A stretch of DNA of 13,389 nucleotides from Candidatus Latescibacterota bacterium (GCA_018667995.1 JABIQT010001047.1:1-13389); one strand, 5' to 3'. Counted from the first letter of the stretch, positions 6,320 to 13,389 are shown. Notes: generated from the letters alone by a model not told the origin. Program-made: numbers and translations.

Positions 6320-7012
6320 CTACTTCTTGGATTGAATCATGGAGAGGCTCTGTACAATCAGATCCGCGACGTCGTTTTGTGAGAATCTGGAGGTGTTGAC
6401 TACCAGATGATAAAGTCTGGCATCGGACCAGGACTCTTGGTAGTTGTGCTGCAGGTAATATTGCCGTTGCTGATCCTTTTCATGGATGACGTGCTCAGCC
6501 TCTTCCTGCGTACCTCCAGACTCTTTGATCCAGTAGTCGATTCTGTTCTCCATGTTCGCCACGAACCGCACATGAAGAGTGTCTGGCTGGTCCTTCAGTA
6601 TACATTGACTCCCGCGTCCAATGATTACGACGTTGCCGCGCTTTGCCAGAGTGCTGATCGTCTCCTGTAGTATTTTCAGGTATTCGGCCCGATCTAGAAA
6701 GGTGTTTTGAGTCAGGATACTTTTGTCAGACGACGCATCCGAGTTGGGGACATAGGGCCAGATCAATGGAGGATATTCCGGGGACAACGAATAGACATTA
6801 GAAGGTGTAAATAGTTCGCGCAGAAATCGGCGAACCGGTCTCTCGCCCACCTCGTCTATCTGCTCCACTGTTTCCTCGGAGACTCCTGCGGCCTGTGCCA
6901 CTTCAGCGATGAGACCTTTATCTGTATAATCGTATTCAAGCCGGTCGGCGATTATCCTACCGATATCTATTCCGCCACTGGCGAATTCACGGGCTATCGT
7001 AATCACACTCAT
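6320..7012 (-). CDS. Cytidylate-kinase-like P-loop protein
   Basis: The 230-residue product starts MSVITIAREFASGGIDIGR, the modified Walker A of the cytidylate kinase-like family (Cytidylate_kin2): the usual GxxxxGKS/T is replaced by an SGGxxIG loop. A second family landmark is RGNVVIIGRGSQCIL near the middle, followed by LHVRFVA and an Arg/Glu-rich lid-like helix. Members are presumed nucleotide kinases or nucleotide-binding regulators; biochemical function is poorly defined. The ATG at 7012 has an excellent AGGAGGT seven nt or so upstream (7018-7024). An upstream in-frame TTG at 7042 lacks this. It is divergent from the purine nucleoside phosphorylase, which fits a role in nucleotide metabolism, though that is inference. 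No membrane segment. Confidence 0.78.
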   Translation of the reverse strand: MSVITIAREFASGGIDIGRIIADRLEYDYTDKGLIAEVAQAAGVSEETVEQIDEVGERPVRRFLRELFTPSNVYSLSPEYPPLIWPYVPNSDASSDKSILTQNTFLDRAEYLKILQETISTLAKRGNVVIIGRGSQCILKDQPDTLHVRFVANMENRIDYWIKESGGTQEEAEHVIHEKDQQRQYYLQHNYQESWSDARLYHLVVNTSRFSQNDVADLIVQSLSMIQSKK

Positions 7013-7048
7013 GAGCCACCTCCTGTGTGGATTGATGTGCAAACAAAA

Positions 7049-7864
7049 ATGGAAGAAACCCAGATCCCGTCTACGACTATAACAACCGATTTTCTCCGGG
7101 ATATGGGGTTCTGCCAGCCCTCTATGGGCATGATACTGGGTACTGGTTTTGGTCGGTTCTCTGAAATGCTGGAAGTCGAGGCACGTGTCAAATATAACGA
7201 TATTCCCGGGTTTCCGGTTTCAACGGTTGCTGAACACGCCGGATACCTAGTTTCTGCCCGACACGGTAAGACACGTCTTGTGATTATGCAAGGACGAATT
7301 CACCGCTATGAAGGTTACAGCCCCGAGCAAGTTACGTTTCCGGTTCGAATTATGCATCAACTGGGTGCCAGAACGCTGTTTGTGACCAACGCAGCAGGTG
7401 GACTCAATCGATTCTTTCAAGTCGGAGATCTCATGTCCATCGTAGATCATATCGATATGATGGGCGGAGATCCCCCGCCCAGTATAGGTCCTCCTGATTT
7501 CCGCTCGGGACCAGTATATGATGAGGAGCTCCGTATTGTCCTGGCTGATGTCGCTGCGAAATCGGGCATGACCCTCAGGAGTGGCGTGCTCTCATCCATG
7601 CTAGGGCCATCATTTGAGACTCCTGCGGAAATTGCCATGTTGAGAAGATTCGGTGCCGACGCAGTAAGCATGTCAACTGTGCCGGAGGTGGTAGTTGCTT
7701 CGCAGCTCAACATGCGTATTGCCGGTGTTTCCTGTATCTCTAATATGTGCGTGGGGGATGAACCGAGCCCCATTAAGCACGAGGACGTCGCCGTCGTCGT
7801 CAATGATGCAATAGACAGATTCTCATTGCTGATGACGGGAATGCTTGAAGAAATTAACCTGTAA
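7049..7864 (+). CDS. Purine nucleoside phosphorylase, trimeric (mammalian-like) class
   Basis: It catalyses reversible phosphorolysis of purine (deoxy)nucleosides to base and (deoxy)ribose 1-phosphate in the cytoplasm. The 271-residue length suits the class. Visible signatures are the phosphate loop GTGFGRF at 31-37, GRIHRYEGY (R83, H85, E88), VTNAAGGLN, GDLMSIVDHI, GPSFETPAE (E194), GADAVSMSTVPE, and a CISN segment with N232 in the position that favours 6-oxopurines. I would expect inosine and guanosine as substrates. The start is uncertain: ATG 7049 has no clear Shine-Dalgarno, and GTG codons at 7025 and 7037 are in frame. accD follows 61 nt downstream on the same strand and may be co-transcribed. 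Confidence 0.92.
   Translation: MEETQIPSTTITTDFLRDMGFCQPSMGMILGTGFGRFSEMLEVEARVKYNDIPGFPVSTVAEHAGYLVSARHGKTRLVIMQGRIHRYEGYSPEQVTFPVRIMHQLGARTLFVTNAAGGLNRFFQVGDLMSIVDHIDMMGGDPPPSIGPPDFRSGPVYDEELRIVLADVAAKSGMTLRSGVLSSMLGPSFETPAEIAMLRRFGADAVSMSTVPEVVVASQLNMRIAGVSCISNMCVGDEPSPIKHEDVAVVVNDAIDRFSLLMTGMLEEINL
7076..7084 (-). promoter_or_regulatory. Candidate extended -10 promoter of the cytidylate-kinase-like gene
   Basis: On the minus strand TGTTATAGT (7084-7076) is an extended -10 (TGn plus TATAGT, five of six bases); there is no matching -35. Transcription would begin near 7069, about 57 nt before the kinase start and inside the first codons of the divergent phosphorylase gene, so the two transcripts' 5' ends would overlap. 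Confidence 0.35.
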
Positions 7865-7867
7865 AGT

Positions 7868-7906
7868 CGCCCCAGGGGCGGCTTGATGCACGCCATTTAT
7901 TTGGCG
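7868..7906 (+). other. Two small hairpins in the interval before accD
   Basis: CGCCC/GGGCG (7868-7872 with 7876-7880, 3-nt loop) and CGCCA/TGGCG (7891-7895 with 7902-7906, loop TTTATT) form two short perfect stems between the phosphorylase stop and the accD start. Neither is followed by a T-tract, so they are not obvious terminators. Confidence 0.3.
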
Positions 7907-7925
7907 CCATAGTATTGGATACGAT

Positions 7926-8807
7926 ATGAGCTGGTTCAAGAAACCAAATTCCGGACCCAAGAAAGGGGACGGTGACCGTCGCAATATTCCGGAGGGTCTC
8001 TGGATAAAGTGTGACAAATGTGATGCCATTCTATTCAAAGAAGACCTTGATCGCGGCTTCCGTGTCTGTTCAAAGTGCGGCTTTCATTTTAAGATCGGTC
8101 ATCAGAAGTACCTGTCAATCCTACTTGACGAGGGTTCCTTTGAAGAGCGTGAGACCGAACTGAGAACGACAGATCCACTTCAGTTCAAAGAAAAGCAGAA
8201 CTATCCCGATCACATAAAGAACTACCAGAAGAGAAGCGGATTGACCGAGGCTGTGATTACCGGAAAAGGCGCAATCGACGGACGACTTGTTTCGGTGGCG
8301 ATTCATGATCCATCTTTTATCGCCGGTTCCATGGGGTCTGTGGTGGGCGAGAAAATCGCCCGTGCTATACGGAGGTCCATAGAACTAAGGTGCCCGTTGA
8401 TTATCATTTCTACGGCCGGAGGAGCCCGCATGCAGGAAGGGATCCTCTCCCTCATGCAAATGGCCAAAACCGCGATTTGGCTCACTCGCCTGTCGGAGGC
8501 TAAACTGCCTTATATATCACTGCTGACCAATCCAACGATGGCTGGCGTGATGGCCAGCTATGCATCGCTTGGAGATTTCACACTGGCAGAACCGGGAGCC
8601 ATGATCGGCTTCACGGGGCCGCGTGTCATTGAACAGACAATCCGTGCTACACTACCTGAAGGCTTCCAGACGGCCGAGTTCTTTTATGAGCGGGGTTTTG
8701 TCGACCAGGTCATACCACGTCCTGAATTGAAAGAGACAATCAGCCGGATTCTTAGCTATTTTCCTGATCAGTCTATGTCACCGGAATCCGCTGAAGAGGG
8801 TGTGTAG
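7926..8807 (+). CDS. accD: Acetyl-CoA carboxylase carboxyltransferase, beta subunit
   Basis: AccD with AccA transfers the carboxyl group from carboxybiotin to acetyl-CoA, giving malonyl-CoA for fatty-acid synthesis. The 293-residue protein has the diagnostic N-terminal four-cysteine zinc ribbon, C29-x2-C32 and C48-x2-C51. The crotonase-fold carboxyltransferase core follows: MGSVVGEKI, STAGGARMQEG, TNPTMAGVMASYASLGD, and GFTGPRVIEQT. Length and architecture are standard. The ATG at 7926 starts the family-typical MSWFKK; the Shine-Dalgarno is weak (GGATACGAT). accA is not nearby. The gene converges on the ferredoxin gene across about 70 bp with no visible terminator. Confidence 0.97.
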   Translation: MSWFKKPNSGPKKGDGDRRNIPEGLWIKCDKCDAILFKEDLDRGFRVCSKCGFHFKIGHQKYLSILLDEGSFEERETELRTTDPLQFKEKQNYPDHIKNYQKRSGLTEAVITGKGAIDGRLVSVAIHDPSFIAGSMGSVVGEKIARAIRRSIELRCPLIIISTAGGARMQEGILSLMQMAKTAIWLTRLSEAKLPYISLLTNPTMAGVMASYASLGDFTLAEPGAMIGFTGPRVIEQTIRATLPEGFQTAEFFYERGFVDQVIPRPELKETISRILSYFPDQSMSPESAEEGV

Positions 8808-8877
8808 AAGGATACCCGGGGCAGTGGCGAATCTTGCTATTGGGCCGATGAATCCTGATTTCTGGCAGGTGCGCTAA

Positions 8878-9072
8878 CTATTCGTGTGATGCTTTGGATA
8901 GTATGTCCGACGACAGGACATTCAATGGACACACGTACACGCATTTGCAGCAATCATCGCATACCAGCTGATCCACTGCAATTGAGGATTCCAGCAACTC
9001 GATACAATCTACGTGACATACGGCCACGCACGTGCCACAGTAATCACAAGCATTCGCTTTTATGTCTATCAT
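8878..9072 (-). CDS. Small 2[4Fe-4S] ferredoxin
   Basis: The 64-residue protein contains two complete C-x2-C-x2-C-x3-C cluster motifs: C9, C12, C15, C19 and C38, C41, C44, C48. The second is followed by the usual proline; the first has His in its place. C23 and C42 are extra cysteines. It is probably a soluble low-potential electron carrier. It begins 9 nt after the UbiA prenyltransferase stop and is the last gene of the purF-ubiA operon. In other organisms such ferredoxins feed flavoprotein polyprenyl reductases, so a role in prenyl or quinone chemistry is possible, but no reductase is encoded here. The Shine-Dalgarno is weak, so translation may depend on coupling to the prenyltransferase. 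Confidence 0.88.
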   Translation of the reverse strand: MIDIKANACDYCGTCVAVCHVDCIELLESSIAVDQLVCDDCCKCVYVCPLNVLSSDILSKASHE

Positions 9073-9081
9073 TGTGGGATG

Positions 9082-10023
9082 TTATCTCTGAACTCGGAAC
9101 GATGGATAAGTGATGCCGAAGCGATACCTGTAGTACGGTTTGGAGCCGAAAAATAACAGTATCAGAAGTGCCAGATAAGGTGGGTAGGTCAGAACCGCGG
9201 CCAGCGCCAGCAGCAGTACGCCCATCTTTGTGGCGAGTGCAACGTCCTCTACATTTCGTGTAACTCTCATCTTTACAAACAGTGGTAGAGCTAATAGCGA
9301 TGGAATCGCGATGTAGAGATCGTCTACGATCCATCCTGTAATCACGGCTACTGCCAGCATGACGCCGGCCAGTGTTGCGGCGGTATCATACCCGTATTTT
9401 ACGGCAATCGTGATCTTACCTGCTGCTCGATCACCTGGGATATCTGGCAAGGTGGTGTTCAGATAGATGGCGCCGACCCCGAGACAATAGGGAATCGTCT
9501 TAAGCAGCAGATCCAAGCTGAAGTCAGCCAATACCATCCAACCGGTGACAAAAGCAAAACCACCGTAGATTACCACGTTGTAGAGGAGACCCTCAACGGG
9601 CCGGTCTTTCATCCGTAACGGCGGTGCGTTGTATTGACTACCGAGGAGCAGGGCACCACACATCAATGCGCCGAACCACGTGGAATGGAAGAAGGCTAGT
9701 ATAACTGCGCCAAGATAACATCCCCATGTCTGCAGTCCCGCCGCACGAAGCGAAATGTATCCGTCACCTAGAAGAAACAGTTTGTTGTTAGCTCGGTCGC
9801 CCTCGAGATCAAATACCTGATTCTGTACGTATACGCCACCAGTCAGAAGTGTAAAGACTGCGATCGGATACAGTAGCGTCGTCCAATCTGGAGAAACGTC
9901 TTGTCGTTGACCCTGTCCATAGCCAAGAATGCTGATGGTCCATAGGGGAGGCATCAGCATCGGGCGCATCAGGAAAAGATGGTCGAGCGCTTTCAACCAC
10001 AGTGGGGAGGCTACCCGCTGCAC
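9082..10023 (-). CDS. UbiA-family membrane prenyltransferase
   Basis: The 313-residue, strongly hydrophobic protein (about eight or nine membrane helices) has both Asp-rich prenyl-diphosphate motifs: N68-Q-V-F-D72-L-E-G-D76 and D194-I-P-G-D198-RAAGKITIAVKYG. A loop SQYNAPPLRMKDRP lies between them. The family attaches a polyprenyl chain to an acceptor in quinone, haem, chlorophyll or archaeal-type lipid synthesis. The acceptor cannot be read from the sequence; with PurF and a ferredoxin as neighbours the context does not decide it. The GTG start at 10023 lies inside the end of purF (13-nt overlap) with GGAAAA about 6-9 nt upstream, indicating coupled translation. An ATG at 9969 is a less likely start because it would cut the first helix. 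Confidence 0.88.
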   Translation of the reverse strand: MQRVASPLWLKALDHLFLMRPMLMPPLWTISILGYGQGQRQDVSPDWTTLLYPIAVFTLLTGGVYVQNQVFDLEGDRANNKLFLLGDGYISLRAAGLQTWGCYLGAVILAFFHSTWFGALMCGALLLGSQYNAPPLRMKDRPVEGLLYNVVIYGGFAFVTGWMVLADFSLDLLLKTIPYCLGVGAIYLNTTLPDIPGDRAAGKITIAVKYGYDTAATLAGVMLAVAVITGWIVDDLYIAIPSLLALPLFVKMRVTRNVEDVALATKMGVLLLALAAVLTYPPYLALLILLFFGSKPYYRYRFGITYPSFRVQR

Positions 10024-11441
10024 TTGTTTTCCAGGAGCATTTTGTTCACATCTTCACGCGGTGTCATAGGGTACTCACCGCTGAAGCAGGCTGAACAGTA
10101 TCCGGCGTTTTCCGATCCGAACTCCGTGGCTATCTGGAGAAGGCCCTCGATGGAGAGATATCCCAGGCTGTCCGCGCCGATAAACTGGCGGACCTGATCG
10201 ACCTCGTCTTCCGCTTGATTCACCGCGATCAACTCACCTTTGGTCTGCATGTCTATCCCGTAAAAGCAAGGGTTCTGGATCGGGGGGCTGCTGACGCGGA
10301 CGTGCACCTCCGCCGCGCCACTCTGGCGGACGAGTCGAACCAATTGTTTCAAGGTTGTTCCTCGTACAATCGAGTCATCAACCAGAACGACGCGTTTGCC
10401 TTTCAGAACTCCCTTCACCGTATTGAACTTCAGCTTCACCTTGCGTTCCCGTACTGCCTGGTTTGGATCGATAAAGGTGCGGCCCAGATAGTGATTTCGT
10501 ATGAGGCCAATCTCAAACCTGATGCCAGATTCCTCTGAATAGCCCAAGGCCGCAGTGTTTGCTGAATCGGGGACGGCGATAACGACGTCGGCTTCGATAG
10601 GGTGCTCCTGAGCCAGTCGTCTACCAAAACGCCGCCTGGGCTTGTCTACATTTTCACCAAACACTTTGGAGTCGGGGCGAGCAAAATAGATGTATTCGAA
10701 GATGCAAAAGGAAGGTTTTGCGGGCTCAAAAGGAAAGAAACTGTGGAGACCATTTTCATCTATGACGACAATTTCGCCAGGTTCCACATCTCTCACGTAT
10801 TCCGCATCCATAATATCAAATGCGCACGACTCTGAAGCCATGAAGTAAGATTCGTCGGTCTTGCCGATGCATAATGGCCGGAACCCGTGAGGATCTCGGA
10901 CACCAATCAATTGGGTATCCGTCATGAAAAGAAAGGAATAGGCGCCTTCCACATGTCCGAGGGCGTCAGCAATCATCTCGGGAACCGTCTCCTCCTGCGA
11001 TCGAGCGACCAGATGTACTACGATCTCACTGTCCGCGGTGGATTGAAAGATGGATCCCTCGTCCTCCATCATCATCCGAAGTGTACCGACATTTATCAGG
11101 TTGCCATTGTGTGCAGATGCCAGTTGTCCCCGCTTGTATTTTATCAGGATCGGTTGCGCATTGAGAATCTGGGAGTTGCCGGTTGTGGAGTAGCGATTAT
11201 GTCCGAGGGCAATGTGCCCCTTGAGATGTTCCAGTGCAGCGCCATTTTCGAATGCCTCGGCTACCAGTCCCATGGCCTTATGCATTCGGATGATCTCTCC
11301 ATTAGACACGGCAATGCCTGCGCTCTCCTGACCACGATGCTGCAGTGCATAGAGCCCGAGATATGTTAGATCTGTGGCTTGTTGATTGTTGAACACGCCG
11401 AAAACGCCGCACTCCTCGTGTGGTTTATCATCATCCCACAT
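10011..11441 (-). CDS. purF: Amidophosphoribosyltransferase (glutamine PRPP amidotransferase)
   Basis: PurF makes 5-phosphoribosylamine from PRPP and glutamine, the first step of purine synthesis. The 476-residue protein begins with a 10-residue propeptide before C11 (HEE-CGVFG), the N-terminal nucleophile of the glutaminase domain, with conserved HRGQESAGIA and HNGNLIN. The phosphoribosyltransferase domain has VVLVDDSIVRGTT at 351-363 and NHYLGRTFI. Four cysteines, C246, C392, C449 and C452, sit where the Bacillus-type enzyme binds its [4Fe-4S] cluster, so it should be of the oxygen-sensitive, propeptide-processed type. ATG 11441 has GGAGGTG seven nt upstream. First gene of the purF-UbiA-ferredoxin operon and divergent from ndk; a palindrome at 11501-11512 may be its operator. 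Confidence 0.97.
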   Translation of the reverse strand: MWDDDKPHEECGVFGVFNNQQATDLTYLGLYALQHRGQESAGIAVSNGEIIRMHKAMGLVAEAFENGAALEHLKGHIALGHNRYSTTGNSQILNAQPILIKYKRGQLASAHNGNLINVGTLRMMMEDEGSIFQSTADSEIVVHLVARSQEETVPEMIADALGHVEGAYSFLFMTDTQLIGVRDPHGFRPLCIGKTDESYFMASESCAFDIMDAEYVRDVEPGEIVVIDENGLHSFFPFEPAKPSFCIFEYIYFARPDSKVFGENVDKPRRRFGRRLAQEHPIEADVVIAVPDSANTAALGYSEESGIRFEIGLIRNHYLGRTFIDPNQAVRERKVKLKFNTVKGVLKGKRVVLVDDSIVRGTTLKQLVRLVRQSGAAEVHVRVSSPPIQNPCFYGIDMQTKGELIAVNQAEDEVDQVRQFIGADSLGYLSIEGLLQIATEFGSENAGYCSACFSGEYPMTPREDVNKMLLENKCSG

Positions 11442-11500
11442 ACAGTGCCACCTCCGAAAAGAGGAAAAATAGTGATATAGGAAAACTGAATCTTAGGCGG

Positions 11501-11512
11501 GCGAACGTTCGC
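11501..11512. promoter_or_regulatory. Perfect 12-bp palindrome upstream of purF, candidate repressor operator
   Basis: GCGAACGTTCGC is a perfect inverted repeat centred on CG, 60 bp upstream of the purF start. On the purF strand it lies 21 bp before a TATATC (-10-like, 11472-11477), so it would cover the -35 position. Its form recalls LacI-family operators; E. coli PurR sites are GCAAACGTTTGC-like. It does not match the spaced LexA box. Confidence 0.4.
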
Positions 11513-11647
11513 GCGGGTTACGCCATACAGAGTACAGAAGAACCAACTACTCTGATGGTTGGTGACCAGGTTGAAGGCTACAGTATATACCAATGGTGGG
11601 TGATTGTCTATACGATTTTTTCGGCATTCTGTGATCATCAATTTCTA

Positions 11648-11676
11648 TTGACTAAGAGGGGCATCACGGATAAATT
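11648..11676 (+). promoter_or_regulatory. Candidate sigma70 promoter of ndk
   Basis: TTGACT at 11648-11653 (five of six -35 bases) is separated by 17 bp from TAAATT at 11671-11676 (four of six -10 bases). Transcription near 11683 would give a leader of about 43 nt before the TTG start at 11726. Confidence 0.5.
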
Positions 11677-11725
11677 GCAGCGTGTTTTTTGGCCATTCTT
11701 AAGGACCTTCACAAGGAGTATTCTG

Positions 11726-12187
11726 TTGGAACGGACTCTGATTCTCATCAAGCCGGATGCCATACAACGCGGCCTAATGGGGGAGATTGCATCTCGCTTC
11801 GAAGCCAAGGGCTTAAAGATTGCAGGATGCAAAATGATGCAGCTTGACAATGCCATTCTTGACGCCCACTACGTCCACCTTACGGACAAACCGTTCTATC
11901 CGCGTTTGCAGGAGTTCATGAGTGCCACACCCGTCATTGCCATGTGCCTGGAAGGATTCGAGGCGGTTGATGCCGTTCGCGAGCTTTGTGGGGTGACCAA
12001 CTCCCGGAAGGCCGCTCCGGGTACCATTCGTGGTGATCTGGGTATGAGCATGCAGTGTAATCTGGTCCACGCGTCAGATTCGACAGAGAGTGCTGTCGAT
12101 GAGGTAGCCCGGTTCTTCCAGCCCAATGAGCTCTATTCCTACAGTGGGGCCTTGGATACGGTGGTATACGCGGACGATGAGCGGTAG
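11726..12187 (+). CDS. ndk: Nucleoside diphosphate kinase
   Basis: The enzyme moves the gamma-phosphate of ATP to other NDPs through a phosphohistidine. The 153-residue protein starts MERTLILIKPDA, the family N-terminus, and has VTNSRKAAPGTIRGD followed by the catalytic H115 in NLVHASDS. It ends with the FFQPNELYSY segment and a slightly extended acidic tail. The start is TTG at 11726, with AAGGAG seven nt upstream; no ATG near it is in frame. An apparent N-terminal extension of this open frame back to 11420 lies upstream of the candidate promoter and is noncoding. The gene is monocistronic: it has its own promoter-like element and ends in an intrinsic terminator. Divergent from purF, which fits coordinated purine metabolism. 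Confidence 0.96.
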   Translation: MERTLILIKPDAIQRGLMGEIASRFEAKGLKIAGCKMMQLDNAILDAHYVHLTDKPFYPRLQEFMSATPVIAMCLEGFEAVDAVRELCGVTNSRKAAPGTIRGDLGMSMQCNLVHASDSTESAVDEVARFFQPNELYSYSGALDTVVYADDER

Positions 12188-12241
12188 GGGTGATACCTGT
12201 GTAGCAGCAGATTGATCTGAGCCGATAGCACTGATTTCTAT

Positions 12242-12288
12242 GGTCGGCGGAGTCCCGCATCAAGCGGGTTCCCGCCGGCCTTTTTTTT
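12242..12288 (+). terminator. Rho-independent terminator of ndk
   Basis: GGTCGGCGG at 12242-12250 pairs with CCGCCGGCC at 12272-12280 (nine pairs, one G-U), enclosing an inner stem CCCGC/GCGGG (12254-12258 with 12264-12268) with an ATCAA loop. Eight T residues follow immediately at 12281-12288. It lies 54 nt after the ndk stop. The remaining 150 bp up to the lipoprotein gene show nothing else identifiable. Confidence 0.9.
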
Positions 12289-12437
12289 GCCCGCCTGCCA
12301 ACCGGCCAGCGAGCCAGTTATATCTGAGAAGTCGAACATGTGACACTGATAGATTACAGACGGTCGGAACCAGCGTGAGTGAACGTTTAGGTTTGAGGCA
12401 CGCCGCTCTACGGTACGCCGACTAACCACCTACGTAC

Positions 12438-12950
12438 TCACGACCCAGTCGTCCGTCTGAAGACTCCAACCAGCTCCACATAGGACCTTCTTGACCTTTC
12501 AAGTAGGAATGGCCCGATGCCGGAGACCTCTATGGTTCCGTCGCTTCGGAGATTGATCTTTGTGCTCAGAAATCTGCTGCGTCCCCTCTTCGTGTCGATT
12601 ACCTGGACGACCACGGAAGAATCGGTCACGATGTACTGTCCGGTGATCGCCGTAGAGATCAGACCGGAGACCGCGCCATCGAGACTGAAACTGGATCCGC
12701 TGAAGATGAGCGTGGCCTGGGTTGTAGCTCGCGTTCCGGCAGGAGCTAGTGGGACGTTGTCGGGTGTTTCATACCTTTCACCTGCGATAATTTCAACTCC
12801 TGGGAATCCGGGAGAATGCGCGGAGACCAGTGTCCAGGTTCCGGCCAGCTCTTCCGCATTTGCGGGACGCAGGGGATTCATCGACGGGGTGCAACCCGTG
12901 CTGAATCCGATGCCGCCTATAACCAGAGTAATCAGAATACAACGCAGCAT
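12438..12950 (-). CDS. Hypothetical lipoprotein
   Basis: The 170-residue protein opens with a basic residue, a hydrophobic stretch (ILITLVIGGIGF) and STGC, a slightly weak lipobox with Cys 20 as the likely lipidated residue. The mature part is rich in Ser, Thr and beta-forming residues. It contains ELAGTWTL near its start and a late NLRSDGTIEVSG turn, resembling small lipocalin-like or 'extracellular' beta-sheet domains; I do not recognise a named family. Predicted to sit on a membrane facing the periplasm. The ATG has AGGAG nine nt upstream, and the gene starts 18 nt after the stop of the barrel protein on the same strand, so the two are probably one transcript and may work together at the outer membrane. 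Confidence 0.7.
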   Translation of the reverse strand: MLRCILITLVIGGIGFSTGCTPSMNPLRPANAEELAGTWTLVSAHSPGFPGVEIIAGERYETPDNVPLAPAGTRATTQATLIFSGSSFSLDGAVSGLISTAITGQYIVTDSSVVVQVIDTKRGRSRFLSTKINLRSDGTIEVSGIGPFLLERSRRSYVELVGVFRRTTGS

Positions 12951-12968
12951 GGCATCTGGCTCCTGTGG

Positions 12969-13389
12969 CTAGAAATAGAAGGAGACGCCGAATTTTAGCG
13001 CCGAATGCCCAAATCGGGTTCGTGAAGACACCGAGTTTCGTTCCGAGACTAATATGTTTATCCCCCCAAACGTGTCGACTGACTCGGTGGTCCGAGTAGA
13101 CTTGTACCGACTGTAACTCATCGAGACCCCATACTCAGCGAGGAGACTCAATCCAGGTTTGAAAAACCATTCTGCGCCCCAGCTGCCGGACATTCCTCCT
13201 GAGAACGAGGTATTGGTGTTTTTCGACAGATTCTGAGATGCCCGGAATGATGATGTGGAGCGGGACACGCCCAGTTGGGGGCCAAATCCGAAAACGAAGA
13301 TCACTGAACTCGTGCTATATGGGTACAGTAGATATTGGGCATTGACAGAAATGGACTGTCCGTTGCTTCTCGATGAGTTGGGCGTAGAG
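12969..13389 (-). CDS. Outer-membrane beta-barrel protein, C-terminal part (5' end beyond the window)
   Basis: The minus-strand frame is open from the window edge to a TAG at 12969-12971, giving about 139 residues of an unfinished N-terminus. The residues alternate polar and hydrophobic in Ser/Thr/Gly-rich strands such as VIFVFGFGPQLGVS, WGAEWFFKPGLSLLAEYGVS and HSALKFGVSFYF. The protein ends in Phe preceded by aromatic residues, the C-terminal signal recognised by the BAM assembly machinery. It looks like a small OmpA- or porin-like barrel of the 'outer membrane beta-barrel' superfamily. No specific function can be given. It is followed after 18 nt by the lipoprotein gene. Confidence 0.72.
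   Translation of the reverse strand, partial: STPNSSRSNGQSISVNAQYLLYPYSTSSVIFVFGFGPQLGVSRSTSSFRASQNLSKNTNTSFSGGMSGSWGAEWFFKPGLSLLAEYGVSMSYSRYKSTRTTESVDTFGGINILVSERNSVSSRTRFGHSALKFGVSFYF

Noticed and set aside
11501-11512. LexA/SOS box
   Set aside because: Gram-positive-type LexA boxes have a 4-bp spacer between GAAC and GTTC; here the half-sites are fused.
11683-11689. T-run as an intrinsic terminator before ndk
   Set aside because: No stable GC-rich stem precedes it; it lies in the expected ndk leader.
11420-11725. 100-residue N-terminal extension of nucleoside diphosphate kinase
   Set aside because: The family starts at MERTLILIKPDA; a good Shine-Dalgarno precedes TTG 11726 and a promoter-like element lies inside the open stretch.

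Overview
This 13.4 kb chromosomal window is densely packed and carries a mix of biosynthetic and housekeeping genes. No rRNA, tRNA, CRISPR array, IS element or phage gene was seen. The source is probably a Gram-negative bacterium: the right edge encodes an outer-membrane beta-barrel whose C-terminus ends in an aromatic residue, next to a predicted lipoprotein. PurF is of the propeptide-bearing, [4Fe-4S]-ligand (Bacillus-like) type. TTG and GTG starts and moderate GC also fit. The lineage cannot be fixed by eye; an uncultured phylum of the FCB/Gemmatimonadota/Zixibacteria kind is only a guess.

Region A (1-6315) looks like accessory metabolism. It starts with the 3' end of a thiamine-diphosphate (TPP) enzyme. 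After a gene-free stretch comes a 2-oxoglutarate/Fe(II)-type oxygenase on the + strand. Facing it is a tightly overlapped minus-strand operon: AlkA-like DNA glycosylase, then an atypical fold-III PLP decarboxylase-like protein, then a SAM methyltransferase. This operon reads from a near-consensus sigma70 promoter placed back to back with a second promoter that drives a complete, different acetolactate-synthase-like TPP enzyme. Two TPP enzymes, an oxygenase, a methyltransferase and a PLP enzyme with altered active-site positions together suggest a small-molecule pathway of unknown product. This is inference from context only.

Region B (6320-8807) holds a cytidylate-kinase-like protein and a divergent purine nucleoside phosphorylase, with starts only 36 bp apart. 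accD, the acetyl-CoA carboxylase beta subunit, follows.

Region C (8878-12187) holds a minus-strand purF - UbiA prenyltransferase - small 2[4Fe-4S] ferredoxin operon. Across a 284-bp regulatory interval lies the divergent ndk gene. That interval contains a perfect 12-bp palindrome at about the purF -35 position and a candidate ndk promoter. ndk ends in a strong intrinsic terminator.

Region D (12438-13389) encodes a lipoprotein and the C-terminal part of an outer-membrane barrel protein, both on the minus strand and probably co-transcribed.
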